Shown: piece by piece, positions 1-19,016 of the stretch | Numbering within the stretch: the first letter of the stretch is position 1 | Layout: each line of letters opens with the position of its first letter | Assembly (NCBI RefSeq): GCF_016592155.1 | Contig: NZ_AP024237.1 | Coordinates: forward strand, 1,550,001 to 1,614,000 | Source: Mycobacterium heckeshornense | GTDB taxonomy: Bacteria; Actinomycetota; Actinomycetes; Mycobacteriales; Mycobacteriaceae | Length of the DNA: 64,000 nt | Reading direction: 5' to 3' | Notes under the pieces: generated by a model | Database searches by the model: none | The model's input: the letters and a program-made list of their open reading frames with translations, nothing else | Told to the model about the DNA's origin: nothing | Position numbers and translations under genes: made by a program

Positions 1-538
1 TTGCACGCAACGGCTTGGGGCCGGGCCGGTGATCGTTGACCTCTGCACCGGATCCGGCGCTCTGGCGGTCGCGTTAGCCCGGCACTGGCCGGGGGCGCGG
101 GTGATCGCCGTCGACGACTCTGTGGCCGCGCTTGACTACGCCCGTTGCAACGCAGCGGGCACCGCCATCGAAGTCATCCTTGCTGACGTCACAGCCCCGG
201 GTCTGCTTCCCGATCTTGACGGTAAGGTCGACCTCCTGGTCGCCAACCCGCCTTACATCCCGGACTGTGCTTCACTGGAAACTGAAGTAGCTCAACATGA
301 TCCACCGCACGCGGTGTTCGGGGGGCCGGACGGGATGATGGTGATCGGCGCCGTGGTCGACATCGCCGGACGCTTTTTGCGCCCGGGTGGTCTGTTCGCC
401 GTCGAGCACGACGACGCGGCATCGGCGCAAACTGTCGAAATGATTGTCAAAACAAGGTGTTTCGACGACATCGTTGCTCGACGAGACTTCGCGGGCCGAC
501 CGCGGTTTGTCACCGCCCGCAGGACGGGTAAGCGGTGA
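1..538 (+). CDS. prmC: Peptide chain release factor N5-glutamine methyltransferase PrmC (HemK), 3' part
   Basis: The reading frame is open from base 2, so the 5' end lies outside the window. The visible part is the SAM-dependent methyltransferase domain: a glycine-rich SAM motif (DLCTGSGAL, near bases 35-61) and the family signature NPPY at 245-256, which binds the target glutamine. PrmC methylates the GGQ glutamine of release factors RF1/RF2. The stop overlaps the GTG start of the next gene, which suggests translational coupling. In mycobacteria prmC normally lies between prfA and the YrdC/Sua5 gene, and the downstream order here agrees. The N-terminal helical domain is not visible. Confidence 0.93.
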   Translation, partial: CTQRLGAGPVIVDLCTGSGALAVALARHWPGARVIAVDDSVAALDYARCNAAGTAIEVILADVTAPGLLPDLDGKVDLLVANPPYIPDCASLETEVAQHDPPHAVFGGPDGMMVIGAVVDIAGRFLRPGGLFAVEHDDAASAQTVEMIVKTRCFDDIVARRDFAGRPRFVTARRTGKR

Positions 539-1188
539 CCGAACTGTTCGACTGTCGGGACCCCGGTCAGCGCTCCCGCGGTATCGCATCAGCGGTCAAG
601 GCCGTCAAGAGCGGCAGGCTGGTGGTCATGCCGACCGACACCGTCTACGGCATCGGCGCCGACGCTTTCGACGGGTCTGCCGTGGCCGCGCTGCTGGCGG
701 CCAAGGGACGCGGGCGTGACATGCCGGTCGGCGTGTTGGTCGGCTCCTGGCAGACCATCGACGGACTGGCCCTCAGCGTACCGGAGGCGGCGCGGCAACT
801 GATCCGCGCCTTCTGGCCCGGCGCGCTGAGCCTAGTGATCCAACACGCTCCGTCGCTGCAATGGGATCTCGGCGATGCCCGCGGCACCGTGATGCTGCGT
901 ATGCCGTTGCACCCGGTGGCGATCGAGGTGCTGCGCGAAGTCGGGCCGATGGCGGTGTCCAGCGCCAACATTTCCGGTCAACCGCCCGCGGTCGTCGTCG
1001 ACGACGCCAGGCGCCAACTCGGCGACCTCGTCGACGTCTACCTCGACGCGGGCCCCTCCGCCGAGCAGACAGCCTCCACGATTGTGGACTTGACTGGCCT
1101 TAGCCCCCGCATCCTGCGCTCGGGACCGGTCAGCGCCGAGGCCATCGGACGGGTCCTCGGCTTGGATCCTGCGAGTTTGACGGACTGA
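535..1188 (+). CDS. tsaC: YrdC/Sua5-family L-threonylcarbamoyladenylate synthase
   Basis: A 217-residue protein that is essentially a YrdC domain, beginning after about 20 residues with the AIASAVKAVKSGRLVVMPTD stretch typical of the family. It has the KGRGRDMP and SSANISGQP motifs of the nucleotide/threonine pocket. The enzyme makes threonylcarbamoyl-AMP from threonine, bicarbonate and ATP, the first step of t6A37 formation in ANN-decoding tRNAs. It is too short to carry the C-terminal Sua5 domain, so it is TsaC-like (the M. tuberculosis counterpart is Rv1301). The GTG start overlaps the prmC stop by 4 bases. Confidence 0.9.
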   Translation: MTELFDCRDPGQRSRGIASAVKAVKSGRLVVMPTDTVYGIGADAFDGSAVAALLAAKGRGRDMPVGVLVGSWQTIDGLALSVPEAARQLIRAFWPGALSLVIQHAPSLQWDLGDARGTVMLRMPLHPVAIEVLREVGPMAVSSANISGQPPAVVVDDARRQLGDLVDVYLDAGPSAEQTASTIVDLTGLSPRILRSGPVSAEAIGRVLGLDPASLTD

Positions 1189-1191
1189 CCC

Positions 1192-2400
1192 GTGCAGTAC
1201 GGTCTCGGCGTGGTTAGCGATGCCGACAGCCTGGCCGCCGGCCTGCTCGCCTTGTCCGACCGCGGCGCGGGAGTCCCGCTGCGCGAACTTGCGCTCGTCG
1301 GGCTGACCGCTGCGATCGTCACCTATTTCACGACCGGGCCGGTGCGGGTGATGGCCACCCGATTCGGGGCGGTGGCCTATCCCCGGGAACGCGACGTACA
1401 TGTCACACCGACGCCCAGGATGGGTGGGCTTGCGATGTTCCTGGGCGTCGTGTCCGCGGTCTTTTTGGCATCCCAGCTTCCGGCCCTGACCCGAGGTTTC
1501 GTCTATTCCTCGGGCATGCCCGCGGTGGTGGTGGCGAGTGCGGTGATCATGGGCATCGGGCTGATCGATGACCGGTGGGGTCTGGACGCCCTTACGAAGT
1601 TCGCCGGCCAGATCACCGCGGCCAGCGTGCTGGTCACCATGGGCGTGGCCTGGAGCGTGCTCTATATCCCGCTCGGCGCCGTCGGCACCATCGTGTTGGA
1701 CCAAGTCTCCTCGATCCTGCTCACCCTGGCGCTGACTGTGTCGATCGTCAACGCGATGAACTTCGTCGACGGGCTCGACGGATTGGCCGCAGGGTTGGGC
1801 CTCATCACGGCGCTGGCGATCTGCATGTTCTCCGTCGGCTTACTGCGCGACCACGGGGGCGACGTGTTGTTCTACCCCCCGGCGGTGATCTCAGTGGTAC
1901 TTGCCGGGGCATGTCTGGGCTTTCTGCCGCATAACTTTTACCCGGCCAAGATCTTCATGGGTGACTCCGGTTCGATGCTGATCGGGCTGATGTTGGCCGC
2001 TGCGTCGACCACCGCTGCGGGACCGATATCGCAGAACGCTTACGGCGCGCGTGATGTGTTCGCTTTGCTGTCGCCCTTCCTGCTGGTGGTGGCGGTGATG
2101 TTTGTGCCGATGCTCGACCTGCTGCTGGCGATCGTGCGGCGCACCCGCGCCGGGCGCAGCGCGTTCAGTCCCGACAAGATGCACCTGCATCATCGCCTGC
2201 TGCAGATCGGGCATTCGCACCGGCGAGTGGTGCTGCTGATCTATCTGTGGGTAGCCATCGTAGCGTTCGGCACCGCGAGCACGATTTTCTTCAACCCGCG
2301 CGACACCGCAGCAGTGATGCTGGCGGCGATCGCGATTGCGGTTGTCGCCACGTTGGTGCCTCTGCTCCGCCGTCGCGACGATATCTACGACGAGGAGTAG
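1192..2400 (+). CDS. wecA: Decaprenyl-phosphate GlcNAc-1-phosphate transferase WecA (Rfe)
   Basis: A 402-residue polytopic membrane protein of the UDP-HexNAc:polyprenyl-phosphate transferase family, with about ten or eleven hydrophobic segments. Diagnostic motifs are the Asp pair in GIGLIDDRWGLD, NFVDGLDGLAAG, the FYPAKIFMGDSGS loop and the cytosolic HLHHRLL histidine motif. In mycobacteria it transfers GlcNAc-1-P to decaprenyl phosphate and so starts the linker between peptidoglycan and arabinogalactan. It follows the YrdC gene after 3 bases and lies upstream of the ATP synthase operon, as Rv1302 does in M. tuberculosis. GTG starts at 1192 and 1210 are both possible; the first is used here. 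Confidence 0.93.
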   Translation: MQYGLGVVSDADSLAAGLLALSDRGAGVPLRELALVGLTAAIVTYFTTGPVRVMATRFGAVAYPRERDVHVTPTPRMGGLAMFLGVVSAVFLASQLPALTRGFVYSSGMPAVVVASAVIMGIGLIDDRWGLDALTKFAGQITAASVLVTMGVAWSVLYIPLGAVGTIVLDQVSSILLTLALTVSIVNAMNFVDGLDGLAAGLGLITALAICMFSVGLLRDHGGDVLFYPPAVISVVLAGACLGFLPHNFYPAKIFMGDSGSMLIGLMLAAASTTAAGPISQNAYGARDVFALLSPFLLVVAVMFVPMLDLLLAIVRRTRAGRSAFSPDKMHLHHRLLQIGHSHRRVVLLIYLWVAIVAFGTASTIFFNPRDTAAVMLAAIAIAVVATLVPLLRRRDDIYDEE

Positions 2401-2626
2401 TAGGACAGCCTTTGATGTGGTACGGTGCAGGTAGAACCCCGAATGAACCTCGCGGGTTGCCGGCCCACCCGGCCGTCGGAGAGTTCTCCGAGCGGGCCGC
2501 TGTACGACCGACATAGGGAGCTATCCCTTGGGTGATTCCAGCGCGACGACGGCCCTCCGATACGCTCTACGGGCCGAGCAACGATCAGCCAGGCGACTCC
2601 CCCATACCCGGGATTGAGGTGCAGCA
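2401..2626 (+). promoter_or_regulatory. Intergenic region before the atp operon
   Basis: These 226 bases lie between wecA and the first atp gene and contain no convincing ORF. It is the only sizeable gap ahead of nine closely packed atp genes, so the operon promoter probably lies here. I could not pick a well-spaced sigma-A hexamer pair with confidence. The segment ends in GAGGTGCAGCA just before the GTG start at 2627, a plausible ribosome binding site. Confidence 0.45.
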
Positions 2627-3094
2627 GTGACGACGCCAGCGCAAGACGCGCCGTTGGTGTTTCCCTCTGTTGCGTTCCGGCCGGTCCGTCTGCTTCTGAT
2701 ATCTGTCGCGCTGACCGCCGCCGCCATCCCGATCGCTCACTGGCTCGGAAACCTGATGCTGGGTGTGTTCTTTGGCATCGGTCTGCTCATGGGTTTGCTC
2801 AACGCCGTCCTGGTGGCGCGGTCGGTGTCGGTGATCACGGCTAAGGCGCATCCGCTGAAAAGGAGCATGGCGCTGAATTCGGCGACACGGCTGGCGTTCC
2901 TCACCGTGATCGGTCTGGCCATTGCGTTTGCTTTCCGCCCTGCCGGGCTAGGGGTGGTGTTCGGACTGGCACTGTTTCAGGTGTTGCTCGTGGCTTCGAC
3001 CGCACTGCCGGTGTGGAACAAGTTGCGCACCGGAGCCACGCAGTCGGCTTCGGGCGATGAGCGCACGGAAGGGACGGCACACAGCGATGATTGA
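2627..3094 (+). CDS. atpI: AtpI-like membrane protein (Rv1303 type)
   Basis: A 155-residue protein with four hydrophobic segments and a polar C-terminal tail, first in the ATP synthase operon. It matches the position and size of Rv1303, usually described as an ATP synthase I-like protein. In other bacteria AtpI assists c-ring assembly or Mg2+ handling. That role is transferred from the family and is not proven in mycobacteria. The GTG start at 2627 has a GAGGTG element 8-10 bases upstream. The 3' end overlaps the atpB start by 8 bases, which argues for coupled translation. Confidence 0.82.
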   Translation: MTTPAQDAPLVFPSVAFRPVRLLLISVALTAAAIPIAHWLGNLMLGVFFGIGLLMGLLNAVLVARSVSVITAKAHPLKRSMALNSATRLAFLTVIGLAIAFAFRPAGLGVVFGLALFQVLLVASTALPVWNKLRTGATQSASGDERTEGTAHSDD

Positions 3095-3839
3095 GACAAT
3101 TTTGGCTGACGCGCAAATCGAAGTCGGCGAGCACACCACAGCCAAATGGTTCGGGCTCACGGTCAACACCGACACAGTGCTCTCGACCGTAATCGCCGCG
3201 GTGATCGTGATCGCCCTCGCATTTTATTTGCGCGCCAAGGTCACCGCGACCGGCGTGCCCAGCGGGGTGCAGTTGTTCTTCGAGGCGATCACCATCCAGA
3301 TGCGCAACCAGATCGAGAGCACGATCGGCATGCGGATCGCCCCCTTCGTGCTGCCGCTGGCGGTCACCATCTTCGTGTTCATCCTGATCTCGAACTGGCT
3401 CGCTGTGCTGCCGCTGCAGGTCACCCAAAACGGGCATCCCACCGAGCTGCTCAAGCCGGCGGCGGCCGACATCAATTACGTGTTAGCGTTGGCGCTCTTC
3501 GTCTTTGTGTGCTACCACACGGCGGGAATCGCGCGACGCGGCATCCTGGGCCATCCGGTCAAGTTGCTCAAGGGGCATGTCGCGGCGCTGGCGCCGATCA
3601 ACATGGTCGAGGAAGTCGCGAAGCCGATCTCGCTGTCGCTGCGACTCTTCGGAAACATCTTTGCCGGCGGGATCATGGTGGCGCTGATCGCGCTATTTCC
3701 GCCGTATATCTTGTGGGCACCCAACGCAATCTGGAAGGCGTTTGACTTGTTCGTCGGGTTCATCCAGGCGTTTATTTTTGCGCTGTTGACGATCTTGTAC
3801 TTCGCTCAGGCGATGGAGCTGGAAGAGGAGCACGGATAA
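3087..3839 (+). CDS. atpB: ATP synthase F0 subunit a
   Basis: Subunit a of the F0 proton channel, 250 residues with five to six transmembrane segments. The essential channel arginine is visible in the [13 protein letters not shown] motif (Arg186). The conserved end MELEEEHG also matches mycobacterial AtpB. I chose the ATG at 3087, which overlaps the atpI stop, rather than an in-frame start at 3057. The encoded start, [19 protein letters not shown] with MIE, aligns with the known mycobacterial N-terminus. A 78-base gap with a very strong Shine-Dalgarno follows before atpE. Confidence 0.95.
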   Translation: MIETILADAQIEVGEHTTAKWFGLTVNTDTVLSTVIAAVIVIALAFYLRAKVTATGVPSGVQLFFEAITIQMRNQIESTIGMRIAPFVLPLAVTIFVFILISNWLAVLPLQVTQNGHPTELLKPAAADINYVLALALFVFVCYHTAGIARRGILGHPVKLLKGHVAALAPINMVEEVAKPISLSLRLFGNIFAGGIMVALIALFPPYILWAPNAIWKAFDLFVGFIQAFIFALLTILYFAQAMELEEEHG

Positions 3840-3887
3840 GGCAGCCTCGAAATGGCACACCGGGTCACCACCACGAGAGCTTGGTAG

Positions 3888-4172
<285 letters not shown>

Positions 4173-4181
4173 TCCGCTGAG

Positions 4182-4703
4182 ATGGGGGATATGAGCGCCA
4201 TCGTCCTGGCCGCGGGCCAGGCAGCCGGGGAGGGCGGCAGCAACAACTTCCTCCTCCCCAACGGCACTTTCTTCGTCGTGCTGGTCATCTTCCTGATTGT
4301 GCTTGGCGTCATCGGCACTTTCGTCGTGCCGCCGATCATGAAAGTGCTGCGTGAGCGCGAATACATGGTCGACAAGACGTTGGCCGACAACAGGCGGTCG
4401 GACGAGCAATTCGCTGCCGCACGCGCCGACTATGAAAACGCGATGGCGCAGGCCCGGCTCGAGGCCTCGGCCATCCGCGACAGCGCCCGCGCCGAGGGCC
4501 GCAAGGTCTTGGAGGAGATGCGGGCCCGTGCCGAAGAAGAGGTGAACGCGACTCTGCAAAGCGCCAGCGAGCGGCTGAAACAAGAGGGCGACGCTGTGGC
4601 GGCGGATCTGCGTTCCCACGTAGAAACCATGTCGGCGACCTTGGCGCGGCGAATCCTCGGCGTCGATATCGCCTCGGCGGCGCCCGCGGGATCGGAGCGG
4701 TAA
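4182..4703 (+). CDS. atpF: ATP synthase F0 subunit b
   Basis: The peripheral-stalk b subunit, 173 residues. One transmembrane helix (about residues 25-50, [19 protein letters not shown] region) is followed by a long charged coiled coil rich in Ala/Glu/Arg. It starts 9 bases after atpE and ends 6 bases before the b-delta fusion gene. Together with that fusion it forms the stator linking F0 to F1. A second in-frame ATG four codons in (MSAIVL) is possible; the first is kept because MGDMSAIVL resembles the mycobacterial MGE-SAIVL start. Confidence 0.93.
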   Translation: MGDMSAIVLAAGQAAGEGGSNNFLLPNGTFFVVLVIFLIVLGVIGTFVVPPIMKVLREREYMVDKTLADNRRSDEQFAAARADYENAMAQARLEASAIRDSARAEGRKVLEEMRARAEEEVNATLQSASERLKQEGDAVAADLRSHVETMSATLARRILGVDIASAAPAGSER

Positions 4704-4709
4704 GCGGCA

Positions 4710-6047
4710 ATGTCGACGTTTATCGGGCAGCTGGCCGGATTCGCGGTGATCGTGTTCTTGCTATGGCGCTACGTCGTGCCGCCCGTGCGCGGGCTGATGA
4801 CGGACCGACAGAAGGCTGTCCAGCAGGAACTGGACGAGGCAGCGGAAGCGGCAAAGCGGCTGGAGGAAGCCAGCCGGGCGCATGCCAACGCGGTCGAGGA
4901 GGCCAAGGCTGAGGCACAACGCATCATCGACGAGGCCCGCGCCGACGCCGGGCGCATTGCCGAACAGCTGCGCGACCAGGCCGACGCCGAAGTCGAACGC
5001 ATCAAAGTGCAAGGCGCCAAGCAGGTCGAGCTGTTGCGTGCTCAGCTTGTCCGACAGCTTCGACAAGACCTCGGGTATGAATCCGTGCAGCGGGCAGGCG
5101 AATTGGTGCGCGAGCATGTCGCCGATACCGCGCGGCAATCCGCCACCGTCGATCGGTTCCTGGACGAGCTCGACGCCATGGCGCCGTCGCAGACAGGCGT
5201 CAAGTATCCCGTGTTGGCGAAGATGCGCTCGGCTAGTCGCCTGGCACTGGGTAACCTGGTGCAGCGGTTCGAGGAGGTAGCCGACCACGTCGACGACCGG
5301 GGGTTGTCGAATCTGGCCGACGACCTGGCGGCGGCGGTGCAGCTGCTGCATCGCGAAACGGTGGTGACTAGGTATCTGACCCTGCCGGGCGAAGACGCCG
5401 GACCCAGAATTCGCCTGATTGAGCGGTTGGTGGCCGACACGGTTGGCGAGCCAGCCCTCGAGGTGCTTCGGGCGGCGGTCACCGAGCACTGGTCTGCCAG
5501 TTCGGATTTGGTCGACGCCGTCGAACATCTAGCGCGGCAAGCATGGTTGGCGCGCGCCGAACGGGCCGGCCAAGTCGATGAGGTGGAAGACCAGCTGTTC
5601 CGGTTCAGTCGGGTTTTGGCTGCCCAGCCGCGTCTTGCCTTGCTGCTCGGCGATTACGGCACGCCCGCCGACCGGCGGGTCGAGTTGCTGCGCAATGTGC
5701 TCGACAGGGCAGGGGGGGTCAACGCGATCACGGCCGCACTGCTGGCGCAGACGGTGCAACTGACCCGCGGCAAACCGGCCGAGGAGGCAGTACTCGAACT
5801 TGCCGAAGTGGCGGTAGCCCGGCGTGGCGAAATCGTGGCTCACGTCAGCGCCGCGGCGGAACTCGACGACGCCCAGAGGACCCGCCTCACCGAAATCTTG
5901 AGCCGTATTTACGGTCATCCCGTGACGGTCCAGATGCAGATCGAACCCAAACTGCTGGGCGGGCTGGCGATCACTGTCGGCGACGAGGTGATCGACGGTA
6001 CGCTCTCGTCTCGTCTCGCCGCCGCCGAGAGCCAGCTCCCCGACTGA
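4710..6047 (+). CDS. atpFH: ATP synthase b-delta fusion protein
   Basis: A 445-residue fusion typical of mycobacteria, which lack a separate delta gene. Residues 1 to about 25 form a membrane anchor and about 30-160 a b-type coiled coil. About 165-445 hold a linker and the delta (OSCP) domain ending in [20 protein letters not shown], the conserved delta C-terminus. It sits on top of F1 and connects the peripheral stalk to the alpha subunits. The length is close to M. tuberculosis AtpH (446). The gene is tightly packed between atpF and atpA. Confidence 0.94.
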   Translation: MSTFIGQLAGFAVIVFLLWRYVVPPVRGLMTDRQKAVQQELDEAAEAAKRLEEASRAHANAVEEAKAEAQRIIDEARADAGRIAEQLRDQADAEVERIKVQGAKQVELLRAQLVRQLRQDLGYESVQRAGELVREHVADTARQSATVDRFLDELDAMAPSQTGVKYPVLAKMRSASRLALGNLVQRFEEVADHVDDRGLSNLADDLAAAVQLLHRETVVTRYLTLPGEDAGPRIRLIERLVADTVGEPALEVLRAAVTEHWSASSDLVDAVEHLARQAWLARAERAGQVDEVEDQLFRFSRVLAAQPRLALLLGDYGTPADRRVELLRNVLDRAGGVNAITAALLAQTVQLTRGKPAEEAVLELAEVAVARRGEIVAHVSAAAELDDAQRTRLTEILSRIYGHPVTVQMQIEPKLLGGLAITVGDEVIDGTLSSRLAAAESQLPD

Positions 6048-6086
6048 TAGAACCAGCCATCACATCGAGCAGGAAGACGAATAGCA

Positions 6087-7739
<1,653 letters not shown>

Positions 7740-7744
7740 CAAAA

Positions 7745-10275
<2,531 letters not shown>

Positions 10276-10333
10276 CGGGCGATGAGCGTATCTTTCGACA
10301 GTATCGGCTTGCGTCGCCGAGGGGTGATCTGAC

Positions 10334-10699
10334 GTGGCCGAAATGGACGTCGATATCGTTGACGTCGACCGAAAGATGTGGTCGGGCAAGGCAACATTTA
10401 TCTTCACTCGCACCACTGTCGGCGAGATCGGAATTATGCCAAGGCATATCCCGTTGGTAGCCCAGCTGGTCGAGGATGCGATGGTCCGCGTCGAACGCGA
10501 GGGCGAGGAGGATTTGCGCATCGCAACGCACGGGGGGTTCTTGTCGGTGACCGAGCAAGGTGTCACCATTCTCGCCGAATCTGCTGAGTTCGCATCCGAG
10601 ATCGACGAGGCGACCGCCAGGCATGACGCCCAGTCCGGCGATCCGCGGATCGCCGCACAGGGCCGAGCCAGGTTGCGCGCCTTGGGTGTACTGGACTAG
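10334..10699 (+). CDS. atpC: ATP synthase F1 subunit epsilon
   Basis: A 121-residue epsilon subunit: an N-terminal beta-sandwich (start [18 protein letters not shown], containing the [16 protein letters not shown] core) and a short C-terminal helical hairpin. It is the same length as the M. tuberculosis protein. It binds gamma and the c-ring and modulates catalysis. The 58-base gap after atpD is the widest between the F1 genes. The GTG start at 10334 is chosen by alignment with the known N-terminus. Confidence 0.93.
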   Translation: MAEMDVDIVDVDRKMWSGKATFIFTRTTVGEIGIMPRHIPLVAQLVEDAMVRVEREGEEDLRIATHGGFLSVTEQGVTILAESAEFASEIDEATARHDAQSGDPRIAAQGRARLRALGVLD

Positions 10700-10707
10700 C
10701 GGCGCCG

Positions 10708-11151
10708 ATGAGCGCGCCCATGATGATCATGGTCGCGCTGGTTTGTGTGCTATTTCTGGCCGTCGTTGTCCTCAGCTATCGGCTGTGGAAGCTCCGCCAG
10801 GGCGGTACGGCGGCAATTCTGCGCGACACGCCGGCCGTAGGAGGTCAGGGGTGGCGGCACGGCGTGGTCCGCTACCGCGGCGGTGAAGCTGTGTTTTATC
10901 GGTTGTCCAGCGTGCGCTGGTGGCCCGATCGCCGGCTCAGCAGACGAGGGATCGAAATTATCGCGCGCCGTTCACCGCGCGGCGATGAGTTCGACATCAT
11001 GACCGACGAGATCGTCGTGCTGGAATTACGTGACGCTACCCAGGATCGGAGGTGGGGTTACGAAATCGCGCTGGACCGCGGTGCTTTGACCGCGTTCCTG
11101 TCATGGTTAGAATCCCGCCCGTCACCGCGTGCGCGCCGCCGCACCATGTAA
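10708..11151 (+). CDS. DUF2550 membrane-anchored protein (Rv1312 type)
   Basis: A 147-residue protein with one N-terminal transmembrane helix (about residues 5-25, MIMVALVCVLFLAVVVLSY) and a basic, Trp/Arg-rich soluble domain (about 50-135). It matches the actinobacterial DUF2550 family, always found just after atpC, and follows it here by 8 bases. It is probably co-transcribed with the atp operon. Its function is unknown. The constant linkage suggests, but does not show, a link to the ATP synthase. Confidence 0.85.
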   Translation: MSAPMMIMVALVCVLFLAVVVLSYRLWKLRQGGTAAILRDTPAVGGQGWRHGVVRYRGGEAVFYRLSSVRWWPDRRLSRRGIEIIARRSPRGDEFDIMTDEIVVLELRDATQDRRWGYEIALDRGALTAFLSWLESRPSPRARRRTM

Positions 11152-11175
11152 GACCGCCGAATCTCTGATGGGACT

Positions 11176-11766
11176 TCAGTTCTCAGGCTGCCCCGTTTGC
11201 CCACCGCCTGGCTGCCAGAGTACGTCGCCATCGGCGTTGGCCAGTCGCGACATGATGAAGAGCAGGTCTGAGAGCCTGTTCAGATACTTTGCCGGCAGCG
11301 TGCTGACTCCTGATGGATAGGCGTCCACCGCTGCCCAGGCTGAGCGCTCGGCGCGACGCACCACGGTGCGTGCGACGTGCAATAGCGCAGACAACGGTGA
11401 ACCACCAGGCAACACAAACGAATTCAAGGCCGGCAGATCAGCATTGTACTGGTCGCACCACTTCTCCAGCCGGTCGACGTAGGCCTGGGTGATTCGCAGC
11501 GGCGGATGTTCGGGATTTTCTACCACGGGAGTCGAGAGGTCCGCCCCGGCATCGAACAGGTCGTTTTGGATTTGCCGGAGTACATCAGCGATTTGCTCGT
11601 CCGGCTGGCCTATCGCGATGGCGACACCGATTGCTGCGTTCGCTTCGTCGCAGTCGGCATATGCGACCAGTCGGAGATCGTTTTTCGAGACCCGGGTGAA
11701 ATCACTCAAACCGGTAGTTCCGTCGTCGCCGGTGCGGGTATAGATGCGGGTGAGGTGAACGGCCAT
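11176..11766 (-). CDS. pduO: Cob(I)alamin adenosyltransferase, PduO type
   Basis: A 196-residue four-helix-bundle enzyme. It begins with the ATP-binding motif TRIYTRTGDDGTTGLSDF and carries VRRAERSAW plus the YLNRLSDLLFIMSR signature near the C-terminus. It adenosylates cob(I)alamin to coenzyme B12, the cofactor of methylmalonyl-CoA mutase, so the epimerase at 23506-23982 lies in the same metabolic route. The gene is on the minus strand, converges on DUF2550 and is divergent from murA, with 57 bases between the two starts. The counterpart is Rv1314c. Confidence 0.92.
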   Translation of the reverse strand: MAVHLTRIYTRTGDDGTTGLSDFTRVSKNDLRLVAYADCDEANAAIGVAIAIGQPDEQIADVLRQIQNDLFDAGADLSTPVVENPEHPPLRITQAYVDRLEKWCDQYNADLPALNSFVLPGGSPLSALLHVARTVVRRAERSAWAAVDAYPSGVSTLPAKYLNRLSDLLFIMSRLANADGDVLWQPGGGQTGQPEN

Positions 11767-11823
11767 ACCTCAAACGTACTGGGCTGACTGACAGGCCGGT
11801 ACCGCCTCACTAAACTGGCCCGA

Positions 11824-13077
11824 GTGGGCGAGCGTTTCGTGGTGACCGGCGGGAACCGGTTATCGGGCGAAGTTGCTGTCGGGGGCGCCAAGAATAGCGT
11901 GCTTAAGCTGATGGCGGCCGCGCTGTTGGCCGAAGGCACCAGCACGATCACCAACTGTCCAGACATCCTCGACGTCCCATTGATGGCCGAGGTACTTCGC
12001 GGCCTGGGCGCGAGGGTGGAACTGTCAGGTTCGACCGTGCGGATCACCTCCCCTGACGAGCTCAAGTACGACGCCGATTTCGCGGCGGTACGGCAGTTTC
12101 GGGCCTCGGTGTGTGTGTTGGGTCCGCTGGTCGGCCGGTGCAAGCGCGCGAAGGTCGCACTTCCAGGTGGTGATGCCATCGGATCGCGGCCTCTGGACAT
12201 GCACCAGGCGGGTCTGCGACAGCTGGGGGCGGACTGCAACATCGAGCACGGCTGTGTGGTCGCTCAAGCGGAAACGTTGCGCGGCGCGGAGATTCAGCTG
12301 GAATTTCCGTCGGTAGGCGCCACCGAAAATATCCTGATGGCCGCGGTGCTGGCCGACGGTGTGACGACCATTCACAACGCGGCACGCGAACCCGATGTAG
12401 TCGACCTGTGCACGATGTTGAATCAGATGGGCGCACAGGTGGAGGGCGCAGGCTCGCCGACGATGAAGATCACCGGGGTACCGCGGCTCTACCCCACCGA
12501 GCACCGGGTGATCGGTGACCGCATCGTCGCCGCCACCTGGGGGATCGCCGCGGCCATGACCCGCGGCGATATCACGGTCACCGGTGTCGACCCCTCTCAT
12601 CTGCAGGTGGTGCTGCACAAGTTGCACGACGCCGGCGCCACCATCACGCAGACCGACGACAGCTTCCGGGTTGTTCAGTACGAGCGTCCGAAGGCCGTCA
12701 ACGTCGCGACGTTGCCGTTCCCGGGGTTCCCGACCGATCTGCAGCCGATGGCGATCGCTTTGGCCTCGATCGCCGACGGGACATCGATGATCACCGAGAA
12801 CGTGTTCGAAGCGCGGTTCCGCTTCGTCGAGGAGATGATCCGACTCGGTGCCGACGCGCGCACCGACGGGCACCATGCCGTGGTGCGGGGCCTCCCGCAA
12901 CTTTCCAGTGCGCCGGTGTGGTGTTCGGACATCCGCGCCGGGGCCGGCCTGGTGCTGGCCGGACTGGTGGCTGACGGCGACACCGAGGTCCACGACGTCT
13001 TTCACATCGACCGGGGCTATCCGTTGTTCGTGGAAAACCTCGTTAGTCTCGGCGCCGAGATCGAACGCGTAGAATAA
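11824..13077 (+). CDS. murA: UDP-N-acetylglucosamine 1-carboxyvinyltransferase MurA
   Basis: A 417-residue enolpyruvyl transferase that commits UDP-GlcNAc to peptidoglycan synthesis in the cytoplasm. The N-terminal motif [13 protein letters not shown] contains the catalytic Lys/Asn pair. The active-site loop reads GGDAIGSRP with Asp at residue 117, where fosfomycin-sensitive bacteria have Cys. Asp117 is the known reason for intrinsic mycobacterial fosfomycin resistance. GTG start at 11824. The gene lies directly upstream of the rRNA operon, the classic slow-grower arrangement. Confidence 0.96.
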   Translation: MGERFVVTGGNRLSGEVAVGGAKNSVLKLMAAALLAEGTSTITNCPDILDVPLMAEVLRGLGARVELSGSTVRITSPDELKYDADFAAVRQFRASVCVLGPLVGRCKRAKVALPGGDAIGSRPLDMHQAGLRQLGADCNIEHGCVVAQAETLRGAEIQLEFPSVGATENILMAAVLADGVTTIHNAAREPDVVDLCTMLNQMGAQVEGAGSPTMKITGVPRLYPTEHRVIGDRIVAATWGIAAAMTRGDITVTGVDPSHLQVVLHKLHDAGATITQTDDSFRVVQYERPKAVNVATLPFPGFPTDLQPMAIALASIADGTSMITENVFEARFRFVEEMIRLGADARTDGHHAVVRGLPQLSSAPVWCSDIRAGAGLVLAGLVADGDTEVHDVFHIDRGYPLFVENLVSLGAEIERVE

Positions 13078-13130
13078 CGACCAGTTCGAGAACCCGCGTC
13101 TCTCCGAGAAACGGGGCGACGCAAAAAGAG

Positions 13131-13159
13131 TTGACGCTTGCCCTGCGGCGGAGTATAGT
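13131..13159 (+). promoter_or_regulatory. rrn operon promoter (sigma-A type)
   Basis: TTGACG (13131-13136) and TATAGT (13154-13159) are separated by exactly 17 bases. This is a near-consensus -35/-10 pair, located 54 bases after murA and about 135 bases before rrs. Start-site position is inferred, not shown. Confidence 0.82.
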
Positions 13160-13184
13160 TGCAGGGTTGCCTGTTGGCGGGTGT

Positions 13185-13202
13185 TGTTTGAGAACTCAAT
13201 AG
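13185..13202 (+). promoter_or_regulatory. rRNA leader antitermination element
   Basis: The segment TGTTTGAGAACTCAATAG matches the conserved element in mycobacterial rRNA leaders associated with the Nus-type antitermination (boxA-like) region. It lies between the promoter and rrs. The assignment is by similarity to known mycobacterial leaders. Confidence 0.6.
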
Positions 13203-13295
13203 TGTGTTGGTGGTTTTGTTTGTTGTTTTTGCCGTGCCCTGATTTTCCCCGTGTTGGGGTGTGGTGTGTTTTTTGTCGGGGTTTTCTCTGAGTGG

Positions 13296-18203
<4,908 letters not shown>

Positions 18204-18263
18204 CCACGCAACCACACCACACCACACCACACCCCCACCCCACACAACACAAACAAAATAAAG

Positions 18264-18380
18264 TTACGGCGGTCCATAGCGGCAGGGAAACGCCCGGACC
18301 CATCCCGAACCCGGAAGCTAAGCCTGCCAGCGCCGATGATACTACCCACCCCGGGTGGAAAAGTAGGACACCGCCGAACA
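18264..18380 (+). rRNA. rrf: 5S ribosomal RNA
   Basis: Starts TTACGGCGGTCCATAGCGGC and ends with the complementary GGACACCGCCGAA, closing helix I. The internal CCGAACCCGGAAGCTAAGCC block is diagnostic. It is about 117 bases long and follows a roughly 60-base CA-rich spacer after rrl. Confidence 0.95.
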
Positions 18381-18385
18381 CCCAA

Positions 18386-18414
18386 AAGCACCCCCACACC
18401 AAAAGGGGGTGCTT
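18386..18414 (+). terminator. rrn operon terminator hairpin
   Basis: AAGCACCCCC (18386-18395) pairs perfectly with GGGGGTGCTT (18405-18414) around a 9-base loop. It lies 5 bases after rrf. There is no long T tract, as is common for mycobacterial terminators. It also separates rrf from the convergent ogt remnant. Confidence 0.85.
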
Positions 18415-18648
18415 ACCATTTGCCCTGTTCAATCGAATAACGTTGGGCTTGTCGCTGTCCGGCGTTTTTCCAATTCAAGCAAGGCCTTTTTCCGGTCGAG
18501 TCCGCCGCCGTATCCGGTAAGGCCCCCGCCGGCGCCGATTACCCGGTGGCAAGGCACGATAATTGCAATCGGGTTGCTTCCATTGGCAAATCCGACAGCC
18601 CGGGCCGCGCCCGGTGCACCAATTTGCTCGGCGATTTCTCCGTATGAC

Positions 18649-18652
18649 CTGG
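18649..18652. repeat. Target site duplication, left copy (CTGG)
   Basis: CTGG flanks the left end of the IS3-family element. The matching copy is at 19937-19940. Keeping only one copy restores the ogt frame. Confidence 0.88.
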
Positions 18653-18722
18653 TGGGGTGTTCCCGGTGAATGAGTCCGCCTTGTTTTAGAGTCCTGTGGC
18701 CCCGTGGATGGGGCTGGAAGGG

Positions 18723-19016
18723 ATGATGAAACACATGGGTGGTCGGAAGCGGCATTCCGCGGAGGACATCGTGCGCAAGCTGCGCCGCGCGGACGAGCTG
18801 GCCGCGGCGGGCAAGACCGGTGAGGAGATCGCCGCCGAGCTGGAGGTGTCGGCGGCGACGCTGTACAACTGGCGCCGCACCTATGGCGGGATGGATATCG
18901 ATGCCGCCAGGCAGCTCAAGGAGTTGCGGGAGCAGAACGCGCGGTTGAAGCGGCTTTTGGCCGAGGCGGAGTTGGAGAAGGATGCGTTGCGGGAGGTTGC
19001 GAAGGGAAAATTCTGA
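18723..19016 (+). CDS. IS3-family transposase OrfA
   Basis: A 97-residue DNA-binding subunit. An N-terminal helix-turn-helix ([18 protein letters not shown] and the [18 protein letters not shown] recognition helix, about residues 8-55) is followed by a leucine-zipper segment ([19 protein letters not shown], about 65-90). Starts at 18723, 18726 or 18735 are possible because ATG repeats; a GGAAGG element just upstream fits the second or third. It ends in a slippery heptamer that would allow fusion to OrfB. Confidence 0.9.
   Translation: MMKHMGGRKRHSAEDIVRKLRRADELAAAGKTGEEIAAELEVSAATLYNWRRTYGGMDIDAARQLKELREQNARLKRLLAEAELEKDALREVAKGKF
19004..19010 (+). promoter_or_regulatory. Programmed -1 frameshift heptamer
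   Basis: G GGA AAA in the OrfA frame, two codons before the OrfA stop at 19014-19016, matches the X XXY YYZ slippery pattern. A -1 slip reads [13 protein letters not shown] and enters the OrfB frame, as expected for OrfAB fusion in the IS3 family. Confidence 0.8.
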